A stretch of DNA of 64,000 nt from Adiantum capillus-veneris (taxonomy: Eukaryota; Streptophyta; Polypodiopsida; Polypodiales; Pteridaceae): assembly GCA_014529385.2 (NCBI GenBank), contig CM043960.1, positions 76,469,910 through 76,533,909 of the forward strand, written 5' to 3'. The notes under the pieces are model-generated. The model was not told the origin of the DNA and made no database searches. It worked only from the letters and a program-made list of their open reading frames with translations. The position numbers and the translations under genes are program-made. Shown here piece by piece: positions 43,341 through 53,894 of the stretch. Position 1 is the stretch's first letter, and every line of letters starts with the position of its first letter.

Positions 43341-44463
43341 CTGAATGAACAATTTCCAAAGGACTTTGACTAATTCTCCCCCTCTTTGGAAATGGTAAAC
43401 GAGATTGGTTTCCAAATTGACAAGCTTCACAAACATGATCAAAATTCAATCTGCCAAACTTTAGTAATCCATGTACAATTTGATTTGATTGCATATGCTT
43501 TAGTCTTCTAAAATTGACATGACCAATCCTCTTATGCCATAACTCTGCCCAATCATCTTGAGTGGCTGATTTTTTTGCATACATACTGCTGTGTAAACAT
43601 GGATATCCAAATTCCAATGAGAACAAGCGACCTTTCTTTCTTCCATGTGTCAATATCTTGCCTGGTTTGCCTTTGTGAAACTCCTCTATGAAGCAGCCAT
43701 AATGATTAAAACGGACTTGCAACCCTTGATCTGTCATTTGTCCAACTGATGCTAAATTCTTTGTGATTGAAGGCACGTATAGAACATCTCCAAATGTGTT
43801 GTATGTCCCGTCTTTTTCTAGCAATGGAATTAAACCAACATGCGTAATCCGATGCATAGTATCATCACCTGTAGCGACAAACTCATCCTCTTCTATCTTC
43901 TCTTTTCTGTCAAACCATTCACCATGATATGTCATATGATTTGTGGCACCACTACCTAGGCTCCACCATGCTTCCAACAACATGCTCCATAGGAAATAAA
44001 TGTCCACTCGATCTATTGTCATATATATTTTGATCATAAGGATTATATCCAGCAAAGTTTCCTCCATGTCTACCATAACCTCGGCCTCTTCCACCACGAT
44101 CACGATTTTGATTTAGCCTTGTGTAACATTCTCTTTCAAAGTGACCATAAATGCCACATCTGTTACAATATCCATCTCTTTGAGGATGTACAAATCGTCC
44201 ACCTCCACGTCCATGAGGTCGGGCTCTCCCCCTACCTCTTTGGCTGTAATCATTGTAACTTTGACTTTGTTGGTTTTGCCATTGACCTCTTCCAGCATTG
44301 TTTCCACGACCATAGTTTCCTCTTCCACTTCTATTGTTTCCACGACCTCTAGAGGAAAAAACCTGATCTCTGGAATTGTTATTTGATGTAGAAGGACCTG
44401 ACTTGCCTAACTTCACCTCTTCTTGAAAACTAAGGTTTACTAACTCTTTAAAATCAGGCATGT
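43261..44463 (-). pseudogene. Copia gag C-terminus, protease and pre-integrase region
   Basis: After the nested insertion the gag resumes with PDFKELVNLSFQEE. A long Arg/Gly/Asn-rich stretch and one zinc knuckle (CNRCGIYGHFEREC) follow. In the next frame comes protease: WSLGSGATNHMT near 43950. The family has an Asp where this Gly stands (LDSGAT), so the catalytic residue is lost. VLYVPSITKNLASVG, then the GAG_pre-integrs pattern (WHKRIGHVNFRRL and CEACQFGNQSR), lead into integrase. The RGG-type stretch may bind RNA. Confidence 0.88.
44459..44463. repeat. Left target-site duplication catgt of the nested element
   Basis: catgt before the LTR at 44464 and again at 47951-47955 after the right LTR. 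Confidence 0.93.
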
Positions 44464-44653
44464 TGTTGGGGTATAGGCGCCTGTGCCTTGCCCGGCCGCC
44501 CAGAGTCTGGGCGCCCACTGACTTGTATACCTTATACATAGCATAAGTGTATAGGGGGCTGCTCACTCTTTGAGTCTCCCCACCCACATAGTGTGTGTCT
44601 CCTTCTCTCTCTCTCTCTCACTCTCAGTCTGTGGTGCTCCCCGATCCCCTTCA
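44464..44653 (+). repeat. 5' LTR of the nested copia element
   Basis: 190 bp, TGTTGGGGTATAGG to CCCCTTCA, with GC-rich ggcgcctgtgccttgccc and a CT run. It differs from the 3' LTR once (gtatagggggc against gtataaggggc). Confidence 0.93.
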
Positions 44654-44655
44654 AT

Positions 44656-44667
44656 TGGTATCAGAGC
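44656..44667 (+). other. Primer-binding site, initiator tRNA-Met
   Basis: tggtatcagagc, two bases after the LTR end. Confidence 0.93.
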
Positions 44668-46055
44668 TATGGTGACCGCGGAGAGCACGACGGCTTTGAG
44701 AGCTTCGAGGCGATAGCTCGCTCGCTCTCGACGGTGGAGTTCGATCGCGAAGTTTCACGAAGAGCGATTTTAGCTTGAGGAGCATTGTCTTTGGAGCTTA
44801 GGAGCTTGGTGTGGTCAAGCTTGGTCGAGGAGGCGGTTGCAGCTTCCTTGGTGAGAGGAGCTTTTGAGCTCAGTGGAGCTCGTTAGAGAAGTGCTCGGCG
44901 GAGGAGAGCTTGACATTCGAGTGCTTGGATGCTGTTGTGGCAGAGCTCTTGTGTTGGAGCTTGCATTGAGAGGACATTGCATCACGCAGAGTGGAGCAGG
45001 AGCAGGTTCAAAACTGTGTGCAGCTCGTTTTTGCCATTTTTGGGCTCTAAAACGCAGTTTTTTGCGTAGCTCCGTCATACAGAGTCAGATCTACATGATC
45101 CAGGAGTTTAGGTCAGGGTTTTGGCACGCTCCGGACGCGATGGTGATGTCTATTTGCTGAAATTATGCTTTGAATTACAGCAGGTACAGCAGCAAGTTTA
45201 TTTGTGCACTCTCGGGTCCCAAAAACACTGTTTTTGGCATAGCTTTCACACCCGGACTCGGATACATATGATCCAGGAGTCTACCTTGGGGTTTTGGCAT
45301 GCTCCGGACACGCTCGTCATATCAGAATTTTAAAATTCTGAACGCTGAATTTTCTGCAGCAGCAGCAGTTGTTTATTGTGTCGAGGATTCCACACATGGT
45401 TTGCTCTCAGATGTGAGAGTGATATTTGCTGCAAGTTTCCTCACAGGTGGGAGGATACGATGTATGCCTTATGTGGTCTGATGCTCAGGGAGACTAATGT
45501 GATTGCATTTTGAGCTCGGCAATGTATGCCTCGAGCATGTTTTTTGGCAGTCACAGGTAGAGCAGATATTTGTGTACTAGATTTGCAGGTGTTTGCAATG
45601 ATGTATGCAAAGTGTGGAGATTGGTGCATGCATTTGGAGTGCGGTTTGATGCGCTTTGGTTGCTCATGGTTTTGAGCGTGCAGTCAGTTTGGTTACTGGT
45701 TTTGTGGCCGTTTTACTAACGAAACTCTGGCGAAATTTTCCCAGGAGTTTTATGCGCATCATTTATGCGATCTAGGTAGAGATTGCGGGTTGCACTCAAC
45801 ATTTGCGTGCGGTGTTCTCTGCAGGTGGGAGATTTGTGCGTGTGTATGCATCGATACCACACATTGTGGGCTTGGTGATTAGCTCACAGATTGCAGTGTG
45901 ATACTAGAGCAGGCGAGGCTTGTATTGACATTGCGAGAGCTCTATTTTGGAGTGTGTCTCACAGGTTTTACATTGTGTTTCTGGCCATATTGGTAGACAG
46001 TTTCCAGGTGTTGTTGGTGAGGTGGTTTTGCTTTCTAGTTTGCTACATTGTGCTC
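44668..46055 (+). other. Long leader of the nested copia element with two related modules
   Basis: About 1.4 kb without a supported gene. Two related blocks of about 95 bases (about 45046-45142 and 45218-45315) share gatccaggagt and ttttggca(c/t)gctccggac. A related block occurs in the host copia leader at about 49255-49350. GC content is higher than in the surroundings. Confidence 0.72.
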
Positions 46056-47681
46056 ATGGCAGAGACAGGTGATCGATCAGATTGTGACCTCTCACAGATG
46101 CGCGTGTTTGATGGGTCAGACTTTGCGGCATGGAGAGAGTGTATGCTTGATGCATTGACACAGCGAGGGTTGCATCGACCATTGAGTGGTGATGTAGGTA
46201 GACCTTCAAACATGTCTGACGATCAGTGGCAGGAGCTAGAGGAGATGGCACTATCTACGCTCTCTTTACACCTTGCGGAATCTGTATATGCTCTTGTTAT
46301 GTATGAGACTACTTCGAGAGCACTTTGGCGCAGATTACATGATATGTATGATAGATCTGAGTCATCACGGACTCGTGTGAGACATGTACATTCACGAGCA
46401 CGCCGACAGATGACATGTTGGTATTGTGGTCATTCTGGACACGTTAGACGGCGCTGTTTTCGTCGTATGCGACATCGTAGGAGACATGGCAGTCTCAGAG
46501 ATGTATGTAGTGATGCCATGGACTCAGTTGCTTTGACAGTTGAGGCACATGTAGTGTCGGAGTATACTAGTGACGGGGATGTCACTTTTACCTCGAGCTA
46601 TGCACGAGATGCTATACATGTGGATAGTGCACTCCCTTCGCAGTGGTTGTTAGACGCAGATGCTATGTTTCATGTCACGCCGCATCGTGCATGGTTTTGT
46701 AGCTATTCTAGCGGGATGCTTGGCAGTGTACATTTGACCGATGGATCGGTGCATGCGATAGCAGGTGCAGGAGATGTGAGACTGTCATTACCGAGTGGTG
46801 CATCTTACTTGTTACGACATGTGCGCTATGTACCAGATTTGACAATGAGTTTGATCTCGATTGGTCAGCTAAGAGATTGTGGATGTCAGATTTCTCTACG
46901 AGAGCGAGATTTTGTGATGCATTTGGGTTCGCTAGTGATTGCGAGAGGTGCCAGGAGTGGTACACGTTACCCATTGCATGTGGATCACACGAGAGACGGT
47001 GTTGTCTCTGTGATCACGCAGCCAGGTAGAGAGCGAGAGAGCAGGCGAGTCTCTTTTGCTTGTGGGTTGCAGGATGCTTTGCATGGAGTGCAGAGCAGTG
47101 ACCTTGTTGTGCAGGTTGCGTCTACGGATGCACAGTTAGAGCGGGACAGCTCTAGTGAGTCACAACAGGATGAGTCATCAGAGGTGATGACAGAGATGAC
47201 TCACATGGATGTTGAGATGTCGACTATTGTGGAGTCATTTCTTGATATGCTTATGCCAGAGCTTGATGCAGATTCAGGACATATGGATACACTTGGTACA
47301 CATGTGATATGTGGTGGGCACGAGGAGTCACTCCAGAGCTCGGAGTCAGAGTGCCATGGTCTCTATGATAGGGGACAGGATTGCCATGTGTTGAGTTCTG
47401 AGTTGGAGGTGACAGAGGTTGCCAGGGTTGCATCAACGTTCGGTGTCCTTATGTACGAGATGCTGATCTCGAGGCCCGACATAGCAGCTGCAGTGGGAGC
47501 ATTTGCAGCAGGGTTGATCAGTCGTTCGATGACTGATCTCGGCATAGAGCATAGGGGAGGTTTGCAGGTATTGCGTACATACTTGCAGTACGTGTGCGGT
47601 ACATCTGGTGGTGTATGGACTTACACAGGAGCAGGACAGCCGGATGCACACGATCACAGCCAGCCAGTGGGCATCGGTTGA
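45891..47681 (+). CDS. Fused gag-protease-RNase H-junction protein of the nested copia element
   Basis: Intact 596-codon ORF. The likely start is the Met at 46056 (MAETGDRSDCDLSQMRVFDG), because the first 55 residues are hydrophobic, unlike gag, and read from leader. Gag: FDGSDFAAWRECMLDAL and LSTLSLHLAESVYALVMYET. One zinc knuckle, CWYCGHSGHVRRRC, near residue 177. Protease-like segment near 251 reads WLLDADAMFHVT where copia proteases have D-[ST]-G-A, so it is probably inactive; GAG_pre-integrase-like VRYVPDLTMSLISIGQLRD follows. After an acidic linker, residues about 516-585 match the RT/RNase H boundary (FGVLMYEMLISRPDIAAAVG; YLQYVCGTSGGVWTYTG). Integrase and the RT core are excised with the frame kept. 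Probably a particle protein relying on enzymes in trans (inference). Confidence 0.88.
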   Translation: MQCDTRAGEACIDIARALFWSVSHRFYIVFLAILVDSFQVLLVRWFCFLVCYIVLMAETGDRSDCDLSQMRVFDGSDFAAWRECMLDALTQRGLHRPLSGDVGRPSNMSDDQWQELEEMALSTLSLHLAESVYALVMYETTSRALWRRLHDMYDRSESSRTRVRHVHSRARRQMTCWYCGHSGHVRRRCFRRMRHRRRHGSLRDVCSDAMDSVALTVEAHVVSEYTSDGDVTFTSSYARDAIHVDSALPSQWLLDADAMFHVTPHRAWFCSYSSGMLGSVHLTDGSVHAIAGAGDVRLSLPSGASYLLRHVRYVPDLTMSLISIGQLRDCGCQISLRERDFVMHLGSLVIARGARSGTRYPLHVDHTRDGVVSVITQPGRERESRRVSFACGLQDALHGVQSSDLVVQVASTDAQLERDSSSESQQDESSEVMTEMTHMDVEMSTIVESFLDMLMPELDADSGHMDTLGTHVICGGHEESLQSSESECHGLYDRGQDCHVLSSELEVTEVARVASTFGVLMYEMLISRPDIAAAVGAFAAGLISRSMTDLGIEHRGGLQVLRTYLQYVCGTSGGVWTYTGAGQPDAHDHSQPVGIG

Positions 47682-47749
47682 GAGCGGTTTTCTCTCACCT
47701 TTTTTAGTCTTTAGACTAGGTTCCCTTGCTTAAAGGCACAGTCGCCTTT

Positions 47750-47759
47750 AAGTGGGAGG
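47750..47759 (+). other. Polypurine tract of the nested copia element
   Basis: aagtgggagg just before the 3' LTR at 47761. Confidence 0.85.
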
Positions 47760-47760
47760 T

Positions 47761-47950
47761 TGTTGGGGTATAGGCGCCTGTGCCTTGCCCGGCCGCCCAG
47801 AGTCTGGGCGCCCACTGACTTGTATACCTTATACATAGCATAAGTGTATAAGGGGCTGCTCACTCTTTGAGTCTCCCCACCCACATAGTGTGTGTCTCCT
47901 TCTCTCTCTCTCTCTCACTCTCAGTCTGTGGTGCTCCCCGATCCCCTTCA
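47761..47950 (+). repeat. 3' LTR of the nested copia element
   Basis: 190 bp, same ends as 44464-44653, one base different. It is followed by the TSD catgt. Confidence 0.93.
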
Positions 47951-48549
47951 CATGTGTCCTCGAACAGATATAGATGTATCCAACGACTTGTATTCCGGTC
48001 CCAAACCATTCAATGTCACTGAAACTAAGTCATCATCTGGAACTTCAACATTAATGCTCACAAGATCTTCCTGTATTTGCTTTATCTCTGTCACATAATC
48101 TGATATGGATCTATTTCCTCGCCATACACAATGTAACCTTTGCCTCAAGTGAACTTTTCGTGGTTCTGTATTGGAGCTGTTCATTCTTGCTAGTATCTCC
48201 CATGCTTCCTTTGGAGATTGAGCCTTCTTCACATGTGGTATATAAAGAAGTCACTAATGCATAGTGAAATCCAATGCATCACTTTCCTTGAATTCTCGAT
48301 CCACTTCTTGTAAGCTCTTACTCCTGCTTGCCATGTTTTATGTGCTTCAACATTCTCTCTGTTTGGTTCCAAACAAACCTCAGGACACTCTTGTTCACCT
48401 GTAATGTAATCCCATAAACCTTTGCCCATGATAAAGTTCTCCATCATGTAAGACCATATGTTGTAGTTCTCTCTGGTCAGCTTCTCTCCAACAATCTGTG
48501 TGACTTGAGTTGAACTTTTTGCCATCTTTACTCTCTCAATTTCTTCCAA
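47951..48549 (-). pseudogene. Gag N-terminal part of the interrupted copia element
   Basis: The likely start is the Met at 48525 (MAKSSTQVTQIVGEKLTREN), followed by YNIWSYMMENFIMGKGLWDY, a clear copia gag N-terminus. A frameshift near 48235 moves to KKAQSPKEAWEILARMNSSN and SDYVTEIKQIQEDL. It reads into the nested element's insertion point at its TSD; the rest of gag is on the other side at 44458 and below. The nested insertion itself did not change the frame of what remains apart from the duplicated pentamer. Confidence 0.88.
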
Positions 48550-49418
48550 AGGATTTTGACAAAATTTCGGCAGAGTTCTGTTTGTATTTGGACAATATCT
48601 TAGGTGACAATCTCAACCAAAGTGCTCATAAACACTGACAGAAAATCTCTCACTACCAAGGGAAAAATCCACTGACTCACTTTACCACAGACTGACTCAA
48701 TACTATGCATAAATACTCTAAAACAATGTCCACATGGACCTGTATGCAAATGATATCCATACGCTGTACTATACCACATATCCATACATCCACCTTCTTC
48801 CCATAGTCGTATAAACGACATATGAGGTCTTTCGCGGGGCCAGTCGGGGGTTCGCTCCAGTACCTAATCCACCTTGCCAAGGTACCAAAGCTCCCAAGGC
48901 AAGGCTTCAAAAAACCTCACTCGACCCTCACAAAGGTTGCAGTTTTCTAAAATACATTAACCGCATATCCATACATAACCACAAAGTACTCAATCTGACA
49001 ATATAACCGCCTCAACTTCTTTCCACAACTTTTCTTACATAGGCGGCTGTCCATAAGGGACCCACAACAACCAAACATAATCTTCGATAACGCAATGTCA
49101 TGATGCAAAAGCTCTATGTCGCTCTCCAAAACCTGTGTAAATGCTGAATTCTTCACCTATAACCTGTAAATCTACTGCCGAGTGCAAAACTGGAAATCTC
49201 CTATGCTTGTGTAAGCTGGCTGTTTGCTGCAAAAAATTGTAGATTTTTAGCAAATCCGAGTATTTCAATGCGTTTGGAATGCCCAAAAACATAAAGATAG
49301 AATCCTGGATCACTGTATTCTGAGTTTGGGTGAGGGAGTTATGACCAAAAAAACTCTCTTTTTGGCTGTTTTCCAGAGCTGCGGAAATCTGTGTATTGAC
49401 TGTAGCTTCTTAAACTGA
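48550..49418 (-). other. Leader of the copia element
   Basis: About 0.9 kb between PBS and gag with no supported ORF. It contains the module related to those of the nested element (about 49255-49350; minus-strand phrase gtgatccaggattcta). This is a long leader for a copia element. Confidence 0.7.
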
Positions 49419-49430
49419 GCTCTGATACCA
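49419..49430 (-). other. Primer-binding site, initiator tRNA-Met
   Basis: Plus strand gctctgatacca, three bases from the 5' LTR at 49434. Confidence 0.92.
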
Positions 49431-49433
49431 CTT

Positions 49434-49681
49434 TGTAGAGTGCGCAGGTGAACGGGAAGGTAGGAAAGAAGACTACACACACACACACACACACACACCA
49501 ACACACATCGAGACACACACACACACACACACAATCGTTACCCTGCAGCCAGCCATTGAACGTGCTGCTCTCACTCTTTTTCTTCTTGAACTATTATCCA
49601 AAGTATAATTACAACATAGTATAGTCAGTGTCCGGTCGCCCATAGCACAATGGACATATTCTTTAACATCATATTCTTTAA
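49434..49681 (-). repeat. 5' LTR of the copia element
   Basis: 248 bp, begins TGTAGAGTGCGC. Its far end reads TTCTTTAA directly into a run of ten G, so the terminal CA present in the other copy is missing or was altered. Confidence 0.88.
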
Positions 49682-50597
49682 GGGGGGGGGGCGAGGAGCC
49701 TGAGAGAACACCCCCCAAGAATGCCCCTAGCTTCCTTGGTCGACCCCCTCTTCTAGCATAAGCATGAAGCTCATTGGACCCCTGCAATTCTGACCGATCT
49801 CACAAGAAAGATGCGTATCAAGCAAGCATGCTAGCCTTGGGACAAGTGTCTCCCTTTCCCCTTTAAGAGAGAGGACTTGATATATGTAAAAACAACTAAT
49901 TAAATTTACTAATTTATTATTGGACCCCTTGGGTGGCCAACCAATAGGCTTTAGGCACACCATGAGGGCAACATGAGGAGGAACTTGACAAGTGTCCCTT
50001 TTGCTTTCTTTGTACCAAGATTTCCTTGTGTGAATGTGTGTGTGTTCTCTCTCATCCCCCCTCTTGTAGGGCTCGCCCCCTCCTTGTATGGACATATGTT
50101 GACTTTTTCACACCTTACCCTCGAGTACCTTAGTCAGAAAGCATGACAAAGCACCTCAATCTTGGGTGGTGTTCCCCCCACAAGCACCTCAAGCACCTTA
50201 GTTAGCAAGCACGACAAGCACCTCAAGCACCTTAGTTATCAAGTACAACAAGCACCTCAAGCACCTTAGTCATCAAGCACGACAAGCATCTCAAGCACCT
50301 TAAGCTTGGACCGGGTTCCCACCTCAAGCTCAGCCCTAACTTACCTAAGGTCAAAGGACTTTTACACTAACCTTTGGAGGTATTTAATGAAGCTAACCCT
50401 AAGGTCTTTAAGCTCCATTTGCTCTTTGACATATCATCTCTCATTTGAGCCCCTTTACCATTGGCCCCGTGTCGACGAGATAGACCTAAAGCACATACTT
50501 ATATTCTAACCCTTGTTCCTGTTTATTCTCCCACATTAAATGATCAGTGTAATATGAGAAAATAATGTGGGTTGGTTAGATATTAGTTTTTATGACA
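49682..50597 (-). repeat. Chromovirus 3' LTR, right part
   Basis: Continues the LTR broken at 40467, matching 34880-35254 (agggctcgccccctcc; ttaaatgatcag; tttttatgaca). A short tandem block (caagcacctcaagcacctta and variants, about 50180-50305) is an addition not seen in the other copies. It ends TATGACA beside a polypurine tract. Confidence 0.82.
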
Positions 50598-50615
50598 TTA
50601 CCTCCCTCTTGAAAC
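50598..50615 (-). other. Polypurine tract of the chromovirus
   Basis: Minus strand GTTTCAAGAGGGAGGTAA next to the LTR start TGTCATAAAAAC. Confidence 0.85.
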
Positions 50616-50954
50616 CATAGTCGTCCTCGACTATGAGGTAGAAGAGATAAAGCCTTAGCCATTAGTCAATTTGCCTAGCAGGTAGAGGATCCCTTTTTAC
50701 CCTACGACATCTTTCCAAGATGGATGACAAACCCCTTTGGTGCTTGGGAGACATAGCTTCCGCAAGCATGTCTGCTCGTTAATCCATTTCATTCTCCCAA
50801 AGTAGAGTGACAAGTTCTACTTGGTGTTTGAGAGACATCGTCATCACAAACATGATTCTAAGCATGCATACTACTTAAATTTGTGCACAATAAAAAGAGA
50901 ATTAGTCTTATAAAACAAACGCATTGATCATTTAAAAGAAACTTGTACATTTGC
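50616..50954 (-). other. 3' untranslated region of the chromovirus
   Basis: Between the integrase stop and the polypurine tract. No gene recognised. Confidence 0.5.
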
Positions 50955-51387
50955 TTACTCTAATGTAGCATTGTAAGAATTGACAAGGTTCATACTATCC
51001 TTAAGTTGTATTCCTTGCATCCATCTAGCATCTTCAAAAGGATAATTTTTTAACTTAATAAGATAACGTCGTATAATCTTACCATGTCGTAGTACCTTGT
51101 CTTCATGCCAAAGGATAGCTTTGGGTTGTAGCACCTCTTCTTGGTCTTCGATTTTGGGAGGGTCTACAATAATTGGTTCACTTGATGGCTCTCCTTTGTA
51201 GGGCTTAAGTAGGCTCACATGAAAAGCAGTGTGTATGAGCCAATGGTTGGGCAACTTGAGTTGATAAGCCATCTCATTGAAGGGCTTCAAGATTTAAAAA
51301 GGACCATAGTATCTTTTTGCTAGCTTAGCCTAATTCTGGCCCGTAGGATTTTTTCCCGTCGTTTGCTTCAACCGAGCCTTGGGAAAC
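50955..51387 (-). pseudogene. Chromovirus integrase C-terminus with chromodomain, truncated by insertion
   Basis: Contains the Ty3/gypsy integrase C-terminal pattern (RYYGPF; NEMAYQLKLPNHWLIHTAFH; VSLLKPYKG) followed by a chromodomain-like end (AILWHEDKVLRHGKIIRRYL; IKLKNYPFEDARWM), typical of plant chromoviruses. Two stops lie in the part upstream of 51290. The 5' side is cut at 51387 by the LTR of the next gypsy element, so the rest should lie beyond that element, outside the window. The chromodomain in this lineage directs integration to particular chromatin. Confidence 0.85.
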
Positions 51388-52064
<677 letters not shown>

Positions 52065-52077
52065 TGCCCCCCTTCCT
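52065..52077 (-). other. Polypurine tract of the right-hand gypsy element
   Basis: Minus strand AGGAAGGGGGGCA, identical to the first tandem unit. Confidence 0.88.
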
Positions 52078-53435
52078 GATGTAGATTTCGTCCTCGGAAG
52101 CTATTGAGTTGAAGCTCGTTGGTCGAGGTGGAAGAGCATTTGAGATGAATGTCCTTAGCCTTCATTAGTCATTGCAAAATCAAACAACATTGCACAGTAA
52201 TTGCATTTTCATAAGCGTTTAAAAAGCATATGTAATTTTAGGCAAACAATTGATTGGTGACAGAATTTTAAACAATTTGTCAACAATAAGCATTAAATTG
52301 CAATGTAATCAAATGCATAAACAAATTTAAAGGTAAAAAATTAAACAAGTATGGGGTCGCTAATTTAACGGTTGAAAGGCACCAGAGATCGACTATTAAT
52401 ACCATGGGTAAGCTTCTTAATTTTCTCTGGTTAATTAAGTTGTTTAATCGCGAGAGCCAAGTATTTCATGTTCAAGGGCTGACTAGAGGCTATACCTAGA
52501 GGACCTGGTAGTTAAGCTACGATAAAAGGAATTTCTCATGAAATCATCGCCTGACTGATTACCTTTTCTTTGACCCCCCAAAGTGTTTTCACAGTGATTC
52601 AATTTGATGTGTGTGCTTATTTTGTATGCCTTGGGTTTTTTGCTTTTCAAGGAAAAGCGCCCACACTGGGAACCTCTAGGGCTCTAGTACCATAGGCAAT
52701 ACATGTGAGTGAAGTACCAAATCAAGCTGAGATTTCTCTTCCAGCTTAAGATTTTACATTGTGGCACTTTGATTTTTTGTTTGTTCATTTTCAGCATTTT
52801 AATTTTGTAACTTTGGGGGGTCATATAACACTGATACACCTCCCCAGGCTCATCACACTAGTAAACTCCCTTTATAATACTTAAGCAAAAGGTCAATAGG
52901 GTCAAGCCCACTAGAAATCCCTAGTACATTTCACACAATGCTGCCTAAATCGGATTAAGAACCTAAGTAACCATTGATTATTAGGAAGGCATTCCCCATG
53001 GTATTAAGAGAAGATCTCTAACACCTAACTTGGTCAAACTAGCTTATTCAGACTGGTTGATTTTTAAACCTAGACAAGTGATTATGACAAAAAATTACAT
53101 TGAATTAAATGTTTGTTACTAAGCAAATGTGTTGGATATTATCCTACCAATCACAATTAAAGCAGACAATCATAGATGCAAAAAAGATAAGGGGCAATGC
53201 TAATGGACAAGAAACACCTGTTTGTGTCGATGGTCGCGCTTGATTTGAAGAGTGAGTCGAGATAAAGATTTCATGAAGGTCCAAATCCTATCAATAGAAA
53301 CACGCTCTTGTACACACTAGGAAACAAAAGGAATACCTCCAGGAGGCACATTAGTGGGAAAAGGTACCAACACTTATTGAACACAACAAAATACATAAGG
53401 AACCCTAACCTAATTATTTGCACTCCCCTAGAGAG
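52078..53435 (-). other. 3' noncoding region of the right-hand gypsy element
   Basis: Closely follows 2484-3700 of the tandem pair, then diverges near 53365, where the accessory ORF takes over. A short insert near 53180-53260 is not in the pair. No gene. Confidence 0.8.
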
Positions 53436-53894
53436 TCAAGGGAATAGGATATTGTAGAGGTTGGGGGGAAACCCTAAGGCTAAACCCCTATCCTCGTCGT
53501 CGAGATAAACAAAGTCATCATCCATGAGACCATATGTGCCATCCGTGTAGTCCTGTAAATTTTCTTCTTCATCATAGGTGCCCATGTTTACTAAGAAGGT
53601 CACTAGACGCCTATAGTCATCTTGGTCAAAAGGGTAGGCTTGTGCAATGGGAGAAATGCTCTCTACTAAGTATGGATCAGACGTGGTCAAGAGACGTATC
53701 AGCCATTCTAACTCCTCAAAATTCCTCTCACATGCTAGCGTACCTATCAAATCCCATTCACATGAAAGCACTGGAAAGACCATGTGAAATATTTGTGAAA
53801 AGTAACGAGGGTACCTCTCACCCAAGGTAGGAGTGGATGACTCTAGCGTACTAGCCATATCTGTACACACAAATAGATGATGGTTAGAGTGCAA
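53436..53894 (-). CDS. Accessory ORF of unknown function in the 3' region
   Basis: Intact 152-codon ORF, sense to the element, between the polyprotein tail and the 3' noncoding region. An alternative start is the Met at 53858 (MASTLESSTPTLGERYPRYF). The product is small and acidic, with an Asp/Glu-rich stretch (MGTYDEEENLQDYTDG; MDDDFVYLDDEDRG) near the C-terminus and hydrophobic segments (FHMVFPVLSCEWDLIGTLAC). I see no signal peptide, clear membrane span or known family. The tandem pair has unrelated noncoding sequence at this place. It is open although the polyprotein is broken many times, but at this length that could be chance. Extra 3' ORFs occur in some gypsy lineages; whether this is one is untested. 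Confidence 0.55.
   Translation of the reverse strand: MHSNHHLFVCTDMASTLESSTPTLGERYPRYFSQIFHMVFPVLSCEWDLIGTLACERNFEELEWLIRLLTTSDPYLVESISPIAQAYPFDQDDYRRLVTFLVNMGTYDEEENLQDYTDGTYGLMDDDFVYLDDEDRGLALGFPPNLYNILFP

Larger units (their letters stand above)
44464..47950 (+). mobile_element. Young non-autonomous copia element nested in copia gag
   Basis: 3.5 kb, with two 190-bp LTRs differing at a single base that I can see. Perfect TSD catgt, initiator-tRNA-Met PBS and polypurine tract. One intact 596-codon ORF retains gag, a protease-like region and a scrap of the RT-RNase H boundary, but no integrase or RT catalytic core. It lies opposite in orientation to its host element. Near-identical LTRs and an open ORF indicate recent movement using enzymes from elsewhere. 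Confidence 0.93.
40468..49681 (-). mobile_element. Near-complete Ty1/copia element, interrupted by a nested element
   Basis: LTRs at 40468-40705 (3') and 49434-49681 (5'). PBS at 49419-49430 and polypurine tract at 40706-40718. Gag, protease, integrase, RT and RNase H occur in copia order (PR-IN-RT-RH). The flanks are a G-run on both sides, compatible with a ggggg TSD. The LTRs differ at about ten sites by eye. Frameshifts in gag, pol and RNase H and a mutated protease triad make it defective. 44464-47950 is a later insertion in gag. Confidence 0.92.

Noticed and set aside
44141-44386. Ser/Thr-rich plus-strand ORF
   Set aside because: Antisense shadow of the Arg/Gly/Asn-rich gag region of the copia element.
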